Of a DNA stretch of 64,000 nt, positions 32,117 through 40,805 are shown piece by piece. The stretch comes from JBCCSZ01 sp039821145. Lineage in GTDB: Bacteria > Bacteroidota > Bacteroidia > Chitinophagales > Saprospiraceae. The notes under the pieces were generated by a model. That model had not been told where the DNA came from. It searched no databases and saw only the letters and a program-made list of their open reading frames with translations. The position numbers and the translations under genes were made by a program. The first letter of the stretch is position 1, and each line of letters begins with the position of its first letter. The DNA lies in the NCBI GenBank assembly GCA_039821145.1, contig JBCBOS010000033.1, forward strand, positions 1 to 64,000, in the 5' to 3' direction.

Positions 32117-34267
32117 ATGAGTGGCAACTTAGACCTTAGAAAAATCAGTGATGCGGCAGCAAGGGACATCATCGAGATGCAAAACAAAATTGCAGCCTTC
32201 AAAAAAGGAGACATCCAAGAAGAGCGCTTCAAGCACTACCGCCTGACCAGAGGTGTCTATGGGCAGCGCCAGTTGGGGGTTCACATGTTCCGCACCAAGA
32301 TCCCATTTGGCAAACTGACCAGCGAGCAATTGATCGCCTTGGCCAACGTATCCGAAAAGTATACCAATGGCAATCTGCACCTGACCACCCGCCAGAACAT
32401 CCAAATGCACTACGTCAAACTGGATGATGCACCTGCCATCTGGACCGAGCTTTCGGCGGTCGGTGTCACTGCTCGGGAGGCTTGTGGAAATACCGTTCGG
32501 AACCTCACCGCTTCTGTCAATGCAGGCATAGACCCAGACGAATTGTTTGATGTGTCTCCCTATGTTCAGGCCGTGTACGAATACTTCCTGCGCAATCCCA
32601 TCTGCCAGGAAATGGGCCGCAAGATCAAGCCTGCTTTTTCGTCCAGTGACCGCGACTCAGCTTATACTTATTTTCACGATTTCGGTTTCATCCCTCGCAT
32701 CCAGGAGCGCGATGGCAAAGAGATCAGAGGATTCAAATTGGTGGTAGCTGGCGGCTTGGGTGCCCAATCAATGGTTGCTCAAACAGCCTACGAATTCATC
32801 GAAGAAGACCAGATCATCCCGTTCATGGAAGCAGCCATTCGGGTGTTTGACCGCTATGGAGAGCGCGAAAGACGGCTCAAGGCCCGCATGAAGTTCATGC
32901 TGAAAAAGATGGGCTTGGAGGCATTCATGCAGCTGATAGAGGAGGAGCGCACCGCCATCAAGAATAAATCCTACGTCATCGACCGCAGCTTGGTATCTGA
33001 ATCCAGCCCGGCTCCCTGCCAGGAACCACCTACCAAGGAAGCTTACGATGAAGACAAATACCAGTTTTGGCTGGCCACCAATGTATACGAGCAAAAGCAA
33101 AAAGGCTACTACGCCGTTCAGGTGCGCGTACCCCTGGGCGACATCGATGCCGAAAGAGCCCGCCGCTTTGCCAAACTGGTCAAAGAATTTGCTGCCGACG
33201 ACATTCGCATCAGCGTCAACCAAGGCTTCGTCCTGCGCTTTGTCCGCCCAGAAGCCTTGCCACATATTTTCAACGAACTGAGCAAACTGAGTCTGGCCAA
33301 GCCCGGCTTCGATACCATCGCAGACATTACCTCCTGCCCAGGTACAGACACTTGTAACTTGGCCATCACCAATTCTACCGGACTGGCGGGCGCACTGGAG
33401 GAAGTCATCCAGGAAGAATACCCACAGCTCATCGAGTCTTCCGACATCAAAATCAAGATCAGTGGTTGCATGAACTCCTGTGGACAGCACATGGCTGCCA
33501 ACATCGGTTTGCACGGCAGCTCCATCACCAAGGGCGCCTTGGTGGTACCAGCGATGCAGATCGTCATGGGGGGAGGTGTAGACGAAGAAGGAAAAGGCTT
33601 TGTGGCTGAGCGCGTCATCAAGTTGCCGACCAAACGCATCCCCGATGCCGTTCGCCTCATCCTCAACGACTACGAAGACAACTCCACCGAGGGAGAATAC
33701 TTCAACGACTTTTACTACCGCAATGGCAAAAAGTACTTCTACAACTTGCTCAAGGCCCTGGGCGCCAAGGACAGCTTGACGGAAGCCGACGCCATCGACT
33801 GGGGCCACGATGGCAAGTACGTACAGGCCGTAGGTGTGGGAGAATGTGCTGGTGTGGCCTACGACATGGTGGGAACCATCATCAAGGATGCCAGGGAAAA
33901 GGTCCAACTTTCCAAAGAGGCAATTGAAGAGGGCATCTGGGCCGACAGCATCTACCACAGCTACAGCTCCTTTGTCGTCGGTGCCAAGGCCTTGCTACTC
34001 GGCAGCGATGTCAAGTGCAATACCCAAAAAGGCATCATCAACGACTTCGAAAAGCACTATGTGGAGGAAAAGGGCTTTGCCATCGAAGGTGGGCAATTTC
34101 CCGAGCTGGTCTTGCAGATCAACAAAAACGAACCCTCCGAGGCTTTTGCCCACCAATATTTGGAACAGGCGGAAACCTTCTTTAAGCAGGTCCTGACGAC
34201 CCGCGAGCAACAATTGAAAGATTCCGGTGAAGACAAAGAAGTCATCGGTACCTATTACAACGCATAA
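32117..34267 (+). CDS. Sulfite reductase (siroheme, 4Fe-4S) with C-terminal HEPN domain
   Basis: 716 aa. Residues 35-540 are a ferredoxin-type sulfite/nitrite reductase with two repeats. The cluster/siroheme cysteines are C407 and C413 (TSCPGTDTC) and C451 and C455 (SGCMNSC). The C-terminal about 140 residues (575-710) form a helical HEPN-like domain (SIYHSYSSFVVGAKALLL). It reduces sulfite to sulfide with six electrons. Context (cobA, cysH and FNR-like gene following) points to sulfite, not nitrite. HEPN fusion to this enzyme is known in Bacteroidota but its role is unclear; the usual RNase motif RxxxxH is not evident. First gene of the operon, controlled by the Cys leader. Confidence 0.9.
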   Translation: MSGNLDLRKISDAAARDIIEMQNKIAAFKKGDIQEERFKHYRLTRGVYGQRQLGVHMFRTKIPFGKLTSEQLIALANVSEKYTNGNLHLTTRQNIQMHYVKLDDAPAIWTELSAVGVTAREACGNTVRNLTASVNAGIDPDELFDVSPYVQAVYEYFLRNPICQEMGRKIKPAFSSSDRDSAYTYFHDFGFIPRIQERDGKEIRGFKLVVAGGLGAQSMVAQTAYEFIEEDQIIPFMEAAIRVFDRYGERERRLKARMKFMLKKMGLEAFMQLIEEERTAIKNKSYVIDRSLVSESSPAPCQEPPTKEAYDEDKYQFWLATNVYEQKQKGYYAVQVRVPLGDIDAERARRFAKLVKEFAADDIRISVNQGFVLRFVRPEALPHIFNELSKLSLAKPGFDTIADITSCPGTDTCNLAITNSTGLAGALEEVIQEEYPQLIESSDIKIKISGCMNSCGQHMAANIGLHGSSITKGALVVPAMQIVMGGGVDEEGKGFVAERVIKLPTKRIPDAVRLILNDYEDNSTEGEYFNDFYYRNGKKYFYNLLKALGAKDSLTEADAIDWGHDGKYVQAVGVGECAGVAYDMVGTIIKDAREKVQLSKEAIEEGIWADSIYHSYSSFVVGAKALLLGSDVKCNTQKGIINDFEKHYVEEKGFAIEGGQFPELVLQINKNEPSEAFAHQYLEQAETFFKQVLTTREQQLKDSGEDKEVIGTYYNA

Positions 34268-34292
34268 GCGCCACCCATACAAAATCAAAAAA

Positions 34293-35093
34293 ATGAACCC
34301 TACGACAATCCATCCGAAAATTACCCTCGTCGGCGCCGGACCCGGAGATCCGGAATTGATGACAATGAAAGGCATGAAAGCACTCTGGAGTGCCGACGTG
34401 GTCTTGTACGATGCATTGGTCAATCCTGACATATTGAAGGAGGCGCCCGAAAATGCTGTCAAAGTGTATGTGGGCAAACGAGCCAACAACCACCGCTACA
34501 GCCAGGACGAAATCAACCTGATGTTGGTGCAATTTGCCTTCACCCATGGACATGTGGTCCGCCTCAAAGGAGGAGATTCATTCGTCTTTGGTCGGGGCCA
34601 TGAAGAATTGCAATTTGCCAAGGCATTTGACATAGAAACCACGGTCGTACCAGGCATCTCCAGTTGCATCTCGGTACCTGAGTTGCAGGAAGTACCGCTG
34701 ACCCGTCGGGGATTGAACGAGAGCTTCTGGGTGCTCACGGGGACCACTCGCTCCGGCGCTCTTTCGGAAGACATTCAGTTGGCCGCTCAATCCAGTGCCA
34801 CAGCTGTCATCCTGATGGGCATGCGCAAGTTGCCACAGATTGCAGACATTTTTTCTGCCCACGGAAAGACCAATACACCTGCGATGGTCATACAAAGCGG
34901 AAGCTTGCCCGAGGAAAAGGTCGTACTGGGAACTGTAAAAGACATTGCCCAAAAAGTGGAAAAGGAGGGACTGGGTTCTCCCGGAATCATCATCATCGGC
35001 GAAGTCGTGAAGCTTCATCCCGAACTCAACTACGAGGCAGTTGACAAGAGCTTACAACTACAAGACATTACCAGAATCAAAAACGCCCACTGA
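34293..35093 (+). CDS. cobA: Uroporphyrinogen-III C-methyltransferase
   Basis: 266-aa SAM-dependent enzyme making precorrin-2, the precursor of the siroheme needed by the upstream reductase. Motifs: VGAGPGDPELMTMKG near the N-terminus, VVLYDALV, VYVGKRANNH, VRLKGGDSFVFGRGHEEL (about 91-108), VVPGISS, and PLTRRGLNESFWVLTG. The frame is open from 34227, overlapping the previous gene; the ATG at 34293, 25 nt after its stop, gives the normal N-terminus. The CysG dehydrogenase/ferrochelatase part is absent and must be elsewhere. Confidence 0.95.
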   Translation: MNPTTIHPKITLVGAGPGDPELMTMKGMKALWSADVVLYDALVNPDILKEAPENAVKVYVGKRANNHRYSQDEINLMLVQFAFTHGHVVRLKGGDSFVFGRGHEELQFAKAFDIETTVVPGISSCISVPELQEVPLTRRGLNESFWVLTGTTRSGALSEDIQLAAQSSATAVILMGMRKLPQIADIFSAHGKTNTPAMVIQSGSLPEEKVVLGTVKDIAQKVEKEGLGSPGIIIIGEVVKLHPELNYEAVDKSLQLQDITRIKNAH

Positions 35094-35118
35094 GGCCGCT
35101 AACTGAAACGCGCTGACC

Positions 35119-35853
35119 ATGACGCAAAACATAAGAACAAAACTAGGCAAACTACAGCAAGGAGGTATCACCAGCAGAGAGGTCGATGAGCTGAATGCCA
35201 TCTTTACCCCTTTGGACTTCAAGCAGCGCATTGCAACGCTCTACAAGTACTTCAATCAATCAGAGGTCTTGTTTACTTCCTCCTTTGGGACCAAATCCGT
35301 CTTCCTCATCCACCTGATGCATCAGATTCGACCGGACCATCCCATTTATTTCATCGACACGACCTACCACTTCCAAGAGACCTTGGCGTACAAGCGTCAA
35401 CTCATTGATCGCTATGGATTGAAGGTGGTGGACATACAGCCCGATGCCATTCAGAACGAATTGACGCGGGAGGAGTCCTGGTGGAAAGACCACCCCAAGA
35501 TGTGCTGCACCATCAACAAGGTCGTACCCCTGGAACCCATCGTGGAAAAGCACGAGGTGTGGATCAGCGGTTTGATGGGCTATCAGACGCCCTTTCGGGC
35601 CCACCTGCGTGTATTCGAAAAGCAGGGAGACATCCTCAAATTTCACCCATTGGTGGACATAGACGAAGGAGAATTTTTATTTCACATTTCCAAATACAAC
35701 TTGCCACCACATCCGCTGGAAGCCAAAGGCTACGGCTCGGTCGGTTGCGAAAATTGCACCGTCAAAGGAAAAGGCCGGGAAGGTCGCTGGGTCGGTTCCG
35801 AAAAAACCGAATGCGGCTTGCATCCCAATTACTTTAACAAAAAAAAGAACTAG
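35119..35853 (+). CDS. cysH: 4Fe-4S adenylylsulfate (APS/PAPS) reductase
   Basis: 244-aa reductase producing sulfite from APS or PAPS with thioredoxin. P-loop-like SSFGTKS (54-60); catalytic C232 in ECGLH. The additional pairs C129/C130 (MCCTINKVVPL) and C210/C213 (GCENC) bind a 4Fe-4S cluster and indicate the APS-reductase subtype, which makes APS kinase unnecessary. It sits 25 nt after cobA and just before the flavoprotein. No ATP sulfurylase genes (cysD/cysN or sat) are in the window. Confidence 0.94.
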   Translation: MTQNIRTKLGKLQQGGITSREVDELNAIFTPLDFKQRIATLYKYFNQSEVLFTSSFGTKSVFLIHLMHQIRPDHPIYFIDTTYHFQETLAYKRQLIDRYGLKVVDIQPDAIQNELTREESWWKDHPKMCCTINKVVPLEPIVEKHEVWISGLMGYQTPFRAHLRVFEKQGDILKFHPLVDIDEGEFLFHISKYNLPPHPLEAKGYGSVGCENCTVKGKGREGRWVGSEKTECGLHPNYFNKKKN

Positions 35854-35857
35854 CATC

Positions 35858-36901
35858 ATGAACATGTTGTCTAAACCCATCGAGAAGACTACAGACGTTA
35901 CAGAAACCGACTTGCTGATCATTGGCGCCGGCCCATGTGGATTGTTTACCGTATTCGAAGCTGGACTGCTCAAGCTGCGTTGTCACCTGGTGGATTCTCT
36001 GCCGCAAGCAGGTGGCCAGCTCACAGAAATTTATCCCAAAAAGCCCATCTATGACATTCCGGGCTTTCCGTCCATCCTCGCAGGAGACCTGGTGACCAAT
36101 TTGATGGAACAGATCGCTCCCTTCAAACCCGGATTTACCCTGGGCGAACGGGCCGAGAAAATTGAGAAGTTGGAGAATGGGCACTTCAAACTCACCACCA
36201 GCAAAGGCAGCATCATCACCGCTCCGGTCATCGCCATTGCAGGCGGACTTGGTTGCTTCGAACCTCGCAAGCCACCCATTTCCAACATTGCGCAGTTTGA
36301 AGACAATGGAGTCGAATACATCATCAAAGATCCAGAATTCTATCGCGACAAGCGCGTGGTAATTGCAGGAGGAGGGGACTCAGCACTCGATTGGACCATC
36401 TTCCTGGCAGATGTGGCCAAAGAGGTCATGCTCATCCACCGCCGCAAGCAGTTCCGGGGGGCATTGGACAGTGTGGAAAAAGTGATGCACTTGGCCGACC
36501 AGGGGCGCATCAACCTGATGACCGATGCACAAGCCGTCGGACTGAACGGAACCGACCGCCTCGAAGAAGTTGTCATCAAGTCCAAGACACAAGGAGAAAT
36601 CATCAAATCAACCGACCACTTCATCCCACTTTTCGGTCTATCGCCCAAACTGGGCCCCATTGCCGATTGGGGGCTGACCATCGACAAGAATGCCATCGAA
36701 GTGGATACCCGCGACTACAGCACCAATGTACCGGGCATCTACGCCATTGGCGACATCAATACCTATCCGGGCAAGCTCAAGCTGATCCTGTGTGGCTTCC
36801 ACGAGGCAACCCTCATGGTCCAGTCTGCCTTCAAGCACATCAATCCGGACAAGAAGATCAGTTTCAAGTACACCACCGTCAACGGAGTGGAAGGTTTCTA
36901 A
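35858..36901 (+). CDS. TrxB-like ferredoxin-NADP reductase
   Basis: 347-aa FAD/NAD(P) oxidoreductase of the type-2 (thioredoxin-reductase-like) FNR family. The FAD motif is GAGPCG (23-28), the NADP-domain motif is IAGGGDSALDW (about 168-178), and the C-terminal FAD contact is GIYAIGDINTYPGKLKLI. The CxxC redox pair of true thioredoxin reductase is absent; the two residues PKLIL and the final aromatic tail fit FNR. It starts 4 nt after cysH, so translational coupling is likely. Inferred role: supply electrons through ferredoxin to the sulfite reductase. Confidence 0.88.
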   Translation: MNMLSKPIEKTTDVTETDLLIIGAGPCGLFTVFEAGLLKLRCHLVDSLPQAGGQLTEIYPKKPIYDIPGFPSILAGDLVTNLMEQIAPFKPGFTLGERAEKIEKLENGHFKLTTSKGSIITAPVIAIAGGLGCFEPRKPPISNIAQFEDNGVEYIIKDPEFYRDKRVVIAGGGDSALDWTIFLADVAKEVMLIHRRKQFRGALDSVEKVMHLADQGRINLMTDAQAVGLNGTDRLEEVVIKSKTQGEIIKSTDHFIPLFGLSPKLGPIADWGLTIDKNAIEVDTRDYSTNVPGIYAIGDINTYPGKLKLILCGFHEATLMVQSAFKHINPDKKISFKYTTVNGVEGF

Positions 36902-36928
36902 ATCATTTAGATCCTCAAACATGTAGGG

Positions 36929-36979
36929 GCAGAGGCTGAAGTCTTTTTTACAGGGCTTTGGCCTCTGCTGTTTTGATGC
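36929..36979 (+). terminator. Putative terminator of the sulfate operon
   Basis: Stem GCAGAGGC / GCCTCTGC (36929-36936 and 36961-36968) with a 24-nt loop, followed by TGTTTTG. It lies 28 nt after the flavoprotein stop. The long loop makes it less certain; its tail overlaps the -33 of the next promoter. Confidence 0.5.
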
Positions 36980-37001
36980 CGGAGGGAAGGTCCTATCTTT
37001 G
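36972..37001 (+). promoter_or_regulatory. Promoter of the glycerate kinase gene
   Basis: TTTG at 36972-36975, 18-nt spacer, TATCTTTG at 36994-37001. This is the best two-element Bacteroidota promoter in the window, giving a transcript start near 37007 and a leader of only about 10-17 nt. Confidence 0.55.
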
Positions 37002-37022
37002 TGGGAAACAAACGCTTTGAGC

Positions 37023-38153
37023 TTGCGAATTCTGATTGCTCCCGATGGTTTCAAAGACGCGCTTCCAGCCCTGGATGTGGCCAAAGCCATGGCCGCAGGC
37101 TTGCGAAAGCAACATCCCCTGGCCCAGTATCGACTCTTTCCCATGGGCGATGGGGGCGAAGGAACCTCCGATGTTCTCATCCACCACCAGAATGGCCAGC
37201 GCATTGAATGCACCGTTGACGATCCATTGGGTCGCCCGGTACAAGCATTTTATGGCTTGAGCCAGGATGGACAAACCGCCTATGTCGAAATGGCGCAGGC
37301 TTCCGGTTTGCAACGGCTGCAGCAGAACGAGCGCAATCCCTTGTACACGTCGACCCATGGCACTGGCCAGCTCTTGCTCGATGCCATCCGGCGGGGTGCC
37401 CGTCACCTCATCTTGTGCATCGGTGGGAGTGCGACCAATGACATGGGCACTGGCATGGCAGCAGCTTTGGGCCATCGCTTTGCAGATGAGGAGGGGCGAG
37501 TCATTCCCCATCCGGTGGGAGAGGACCTTGGGCGGATTGCTTGGCTGGACAAAGAGCAGTTGTCATTTGATCCCTCTTTGGTGCGGACTACCGTCCTGTG
37601 CGATGTGGACAATCCCTTGTATGGACCGCAGGGAGCTGCCCATGTGTATGCTGCGCAAAAGGGGGCCGACACTGCTGCGATCGATCTTCTTGATGCGGGG
37701 ATGCGGCACTTGGCTGGGCGCCTAGAGGTGCAGTGGGGCTGCGATGTGGCTGAGCATCCTGGCGCAGGGGCCGCGGGCGGACTGGGCGCTGGTTGTCTGG
37801 CCTTTCTGAATGCGGAGCTCCGATCTGGCATTGAAGTGGTGATGGCGCAAAGCCGTTTTGACGAAGCCTTGGCCTGGGCCGATGTGGTATTGACGGGAGA
37901 GGGACGGATTGATGGGCAGAGCCTTCGGGGCAAATTGATCCACGGCATTTGTCAACGGGCGGTACAGCATCGGGTTCCGGTGGTCGCATTGTGTGGTCGC
38001 TTGGATGCGACGGACGAACAGATTCGACTCATTGGCTTGCAGGCGGCTCATGCCATCAGCCCACGAAGCCTTCCCTTGGCAGAGGCACTGGCAGCCACTC
38101 GGGACAATTTGGAAAAAGCCGCTGCTACACTGGTTAAAATTCCCGGATTTTGA
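37023..38153 (+). CDS. Glycerate 2-kinase (GarK/GlxK family)
   Basis: 376-aa kinase phosphorylating D-glycerate, usually to 2-phosphoglycerate in the type-I family. Motifs: ILIAPDGFKDAL at the N-terminus, GDGGEGTSDVL near 43, STHGTGQLLLDAI, IGGSATNDMGTGMA, GAGAAGGLGAG and VLTGEGRIDGQSLRGK. There is no ATG at the start; TTG codons at 36999, 37017 and 37023 are in frame. TTG at 37023 gives MRILIAPDGF, which matches the family N-terminus. The 3' end overlaps the convergent DUF1080 gene by 20 nt. Links glyoxylate or sugar-acid breakdown to glycolysis. Confidence 0.92.
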   Translation: MRILIAPDGFKDALPALDVAKAMAAGLRKQHPLAQYRLFPMGDGGEGTSDVLIHHQNGQRIECTVDDPLGRPVQAFYGLSQDGQTAYVEMAQASGLQRLQQNERNPLYTSTHGTGQLLLDAIRRGARHLILCIGGSATNDMGTGMAAALGHRFADEEGRVIPHPVGEDLGRIAWLDKEQLSFDPSLVRTTVLCDVDNPLYGPQGAAHVYAAQKGADTAAIDLLDAGMRHLAGRLEVQWGCDVAEHPGAGAAGGLGAGCLAFLNAELRSGIEVVMAQSRFDEALAWADVVLTGEGRIDGQSLRGKLIHGICQRAVQHRVPVVALCGRLDATDEQIRLIGLQAAHAISPRSLPLAEALAATRDNLEKAAATLVKIPGF

Positions 38154-39522
38154 GATTGCGGAAAGAGAGTTGACCTTCGCAAGCTTGCAGTAAGATGTGT
38201 CCTGCCGCCGTTTCTCCAAACTTGGGAAAATTGTTGTATTTGCTGTGATGAACCAATGCCCGATACATGGGGGTGTTGCGTTCGAATTCCACTGTTTTGA
38301 AACCGTTGAGCCAGTGCTCGATTCGATTGCCTTTGACGATGATGTGTGCCCGGTTCCACTGTCCAATGCCTCGAAAGACTTTGGAACGATTGGGGGTGGA
38401 TAGATTTTCGGCTGGAATCAGGTCGTACAAACTGGCCAGCGTCCTGTTGCCACTGACTCCTCTTTTGGCTTCCGGATGATGTTGGTCATCCAAAATTTGA
38501 AATTCCAATCCCACCGCATCGCCTTGTTCTTCCAGGAGTGCCGGATCGATGAAATACTCAATCCCACTGTCGACTCCTTTGCCAATTTTGAAATCGACGA
38601 TCAATTCAAAGTCTCCATAGGTCTCTTCGGTCATGATGTCCTCGGCGTAGATCGGTTTGCCAGCCGGAGTGCTTGCTGTGCGCAGCTCGCCATCTGCCAT
38701 GGTCCAGCCCTTTTGGGGAAATACAGGCTGCTGAACGGCCCGCCAGCCTTGGGCAGATGTGCCGTCCCACAGCAGGCGCCATCCCCGTCGTTTTTCAGAT
38801 GCTGTCAAGCTGTTGGGAATGTAGTTGAACTCTGGCACTTTGGGGTGCATGGACCACCGGCTTTCTTCCAACTGACTGGTCTTGATGCGGATGTTGCGCC
38901 ACATCACACGACGATTTTTTTCCTCCTTGCTGTCGATGCTGTGAACTTGCAAACCAATGAACCCCCTGCTGTCCTGTTCGTCGACCAAGTTGGCGCAGTT
39001 GATGCCATTGACATAGGTGCGAATTTGGGAGCCAATGGCTTCGACCCGAATGTGGTTCCATCTTCCATTTTTGAATGCTTGCCTTCCCATGGGGTTTTGG
39101 CTGAGCGGATAGAGCCAGCCCCGGCGCGCTTCGTCGTAAATGCCGCCACTGTAGGCCCGTTGACTGGGATCGATTTCGACTTGATAGCCATAGACCCGTC
39201 CTTTGCGGTAGTCTGGATCACTTTGACTCCGGAACTGCACGCCAGCATTCAGTCCCGCATCCACCTTGACATCAAATTCGAGGATGAAATCGCTGAACTC
39301 TTCTTTGGTACACAGAAAGCTGTTGGGAGTATTCAATTTGGCAATGCCAATGATGGTACTGTCTTTGACCCGATATTCTGCCTGTCCGTTGCGCTGTTGC
39401 CAGCCGCGAAAGTCCGTTCCGTTGAACAATTCCTGCCAATCGTCTTGCTGGGCAAAAAGGCTTAGAGGACTCCACAGGAGCAGTAAAAACATAAGATGGA
39501 AAAGCTGGTATTTGCAGTACAT
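38134..39522 (-). CDS. Secreted protein with two DUF1080 (3-keto-disaccharide hydrolase-like) domains
   Basis: 462 aa with signal peptide 1-24 (ending SLFAQ). Two concanavalin-like DUF1080 domains in tandem: about 27-215 (WQELFNGTDFRGW, then GVQFRSQSDPDY, GYQVEIDPSQRAYSGGIYDE and GRWNHIRVEAIGSQIRTYVNG) and about 243-460 (WRLLWDGTSAQGWR, DSGIEYFIDP, GLEFQILDDQHHP, GQWNRAHIIVKGNRIEHWLNG). Members act on 3-keto-glycosides in Bacteroides and relatives. The gene is near trehalase, GH3 and a ThuA protein, which supports a role in oxidised disaccharide breakdown, though no Gfo/Idh/MocA dehydrogenase is in the window. Confidence 0.85.
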   Translation of the reverse strand: MYCKYQLFHLMFLLLLWSPLSLFAQQDDWQELFNGTDFRGWQQRNGQAEYRVKDSTIIGIAKLNTPNSFLCTKEEFSDFILEFDVKVDAGLNAGVQFRSQSDPDYRKGRVYGYQVEIDPSQRAYSGGIYDEARRGWLYPLSQNPMGRQAFKNGRWNHIRVEAIGSQIRTYVNGINCANLVDEQDSRGFIGLQVHSIDSKEEKNRRVMWRNIRIKTSQLEESRWSMHPKVPEFNYIPNSLTASEKRRGWRLLWDGTSAQGWRAVQQPVFPQKGWTMADGELRTASTPAGKPIYAEDIMTEETYGDFELIVDFKIGKGVDSGIEYFIDPALLEEQGDAVGLEFQILDDQHHPEAKRGVSGNRTLASLYDLIPAENLSTPNRSKVFRGIGQWNRAHIIVKGNRIEHWLNGFKTVEFERNTPMYRALVHHSKYNNFPKFGETAAGHILLQACEGQLSFRNLKIREF

Positions 39523-39833
39523 AATATGGCAATAGTTGAGGTTTAGCGATTTTCAGTTTATATTGGTATATTAGAAATCGAAAAAAAGCACTCGGCATTT
39601 TGTAACCCAGATTTCCTTATACTAAAAACGATTTTTTTGATACTATTCCCCCTTTTATCCCCCTCTTGATGGCAACGGCCAGCAAAATTGTGGGCGTGAT
39701 TTGGATGGAATCGAAAATCTTTGTTTTACCCCATCGGCACAACTTATGTTACAGGGGATTCAAGTTTTTGAAGGTGTTTGGGAATTTTGTCTTCGCGGCA
39801 ATGCATTTCGCCACTTAATTCACGATGTTCTCT
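39523..39833. other. Intergenic region DUF1080 gene / SGNH hydrolase
   Basis: About 310 bp between divergent genes. AT-rich at 39530-39660, consistent with two promoters, but no box clear enough to list. A plus-strand ORF here (39701-39940) runs into the hydrolase in another frame and looks spurious. Confidence 0.5.
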
Positions 39834-40616
39834 ATGGAGTCAACCCACAACCACCGTCGTTGGTTTTTGAAGAAAGGAACTTTGGCAAGCTTTGCTTTTC
39901 TATCGGCCCCGCAGATGATACAGGCGGCGCTGTCGGCTGAGCTGTCCTCTGATCTAGATTTTACAGCTTCGGCGGAAGAAGCGGGACGCGTCTTGCTCTT
40001 TCAGGGAGATTCCATTACCGATGCTGGGCGGTCGAGGGCGCACTACTATCCCAACCAGGCTGCTGGCATGGGTGGTGGATATGTGTACCAGATTGTCTCC
40101 CATTTGTTGGGACGCTATCCCGAGCAAGGGTTTCGTTGCTACAATCGGGGCATCAGTGGACACAAGGTCTTTCAGCTATCGGATCGATGGGAAGACGACT
40201 GCTTACAACTTCGTCCCCAAGTGCTCAGCCTGCTGATTGGTGTCAATGACTTTTGGCATACCAAGACCCATGGTTTCAAGGGAACGGCTGCGAGCTACGA
40301 ACAGGATTTGCGCGCTTTGCTGCAAAGGAGCAAGGAGGCATTGCCTGGACTCAAAATCGTGCTGGGGGAACCTTTTTTTGTGGAAGGTGGCAGCAAACTG
40401 GAAAAGAGCTGGTTTGCGGAGTTTGATTCCTACCGAGAAGCCTGTGCGCGGGTGGCGGAGGATCACGCTGATGTATACATTCCCTACAATGACATCTTTG
40501 CAGAAGCCCTGCAATCGGCCCCTGTGACGTATTGGTGTCCAGATGGGGTTCATCCTTCCATGGCCGGGTCTTTTTTGATGGCCAATGCTTGGTTGGAGGC
40601 CTTCGGCAAATTGTGA
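39834..40616 (+). CDS. Tat-exported SGNH/GDSL-family hydrolase
   Basis: 260-aa esterase-like enzyme. The N-terminus has a twin-arginine signal (HNHRRWFLKKG, followed by a hydrophobic stretch to about 32). SGNH blocks: I GDSIT with catalytic Ser60, II glycine in NRGISGHKV, III GVNDFW, V DGVHPS with catalytic Asp and His. Such enzymes de-acylate polysaccharides or rhamnogalacturonan. An ATG at 39825 is also possible. Its position among sugar-degrading genes suggests carbohydrate esterase activity. Confidence 0.85.
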   Translation: MESTHNHRRWFLKKGTLASFAFLSAPQMIQAALSAELSSDLDFTASAEEAGRVLLFQGDSITDAGRSRAHYYPNQAAGMGGGYVYQIVSHLLGRYPEQGFRCYNRGISGHKVFQLSDRWEDDCLQLRPQVLSLLIGVNDFWHTKTHGFKGTAASYEQDLRALLQRSKEALPGLKIVLGEPFFVEGGSKLEKSWFAEFDSYREACARVAEDHADVYIPYNDIFAEALQSAPVTYWCPDGVHPSMAGSFLMANAWLEAFGKL

Positions 40617-40805
40617 ATACTCTGAAAAGTCTCTGAGTTTTTTCCAAACAAACAAATGTTCTAACAAAAGAACGAAACCGAAAGAATCTAACCGCTAATC
40701 AGATCACACGATGGATGGAGCGATGCTGAGGCCAATGCGTTGCCACAACTTTCTCTGTTCATTGCTGCCACAATTTTGATCAACTGTTTATAACTAAAAG
40801 AAGAA

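Noticed and set aside
32768..33958. 396-codon minus-strand frame opposite the sulfite reductase
   Set aside because: Shadow of a conserved enzyme; composition (many V, D, G and F) is that of a reverse-complement frame.
39701..39940. 79-codon plus ORF before the SGNH hydrolase
   Set aside because: Runs into the Tat signal and coding region of the hydrolase in another frame; composition not protein-like.
40617..40660. Terminator after the SGNH hydrolase
   Set aside because: Only a 4-bp stem before a T run; too weak to list.
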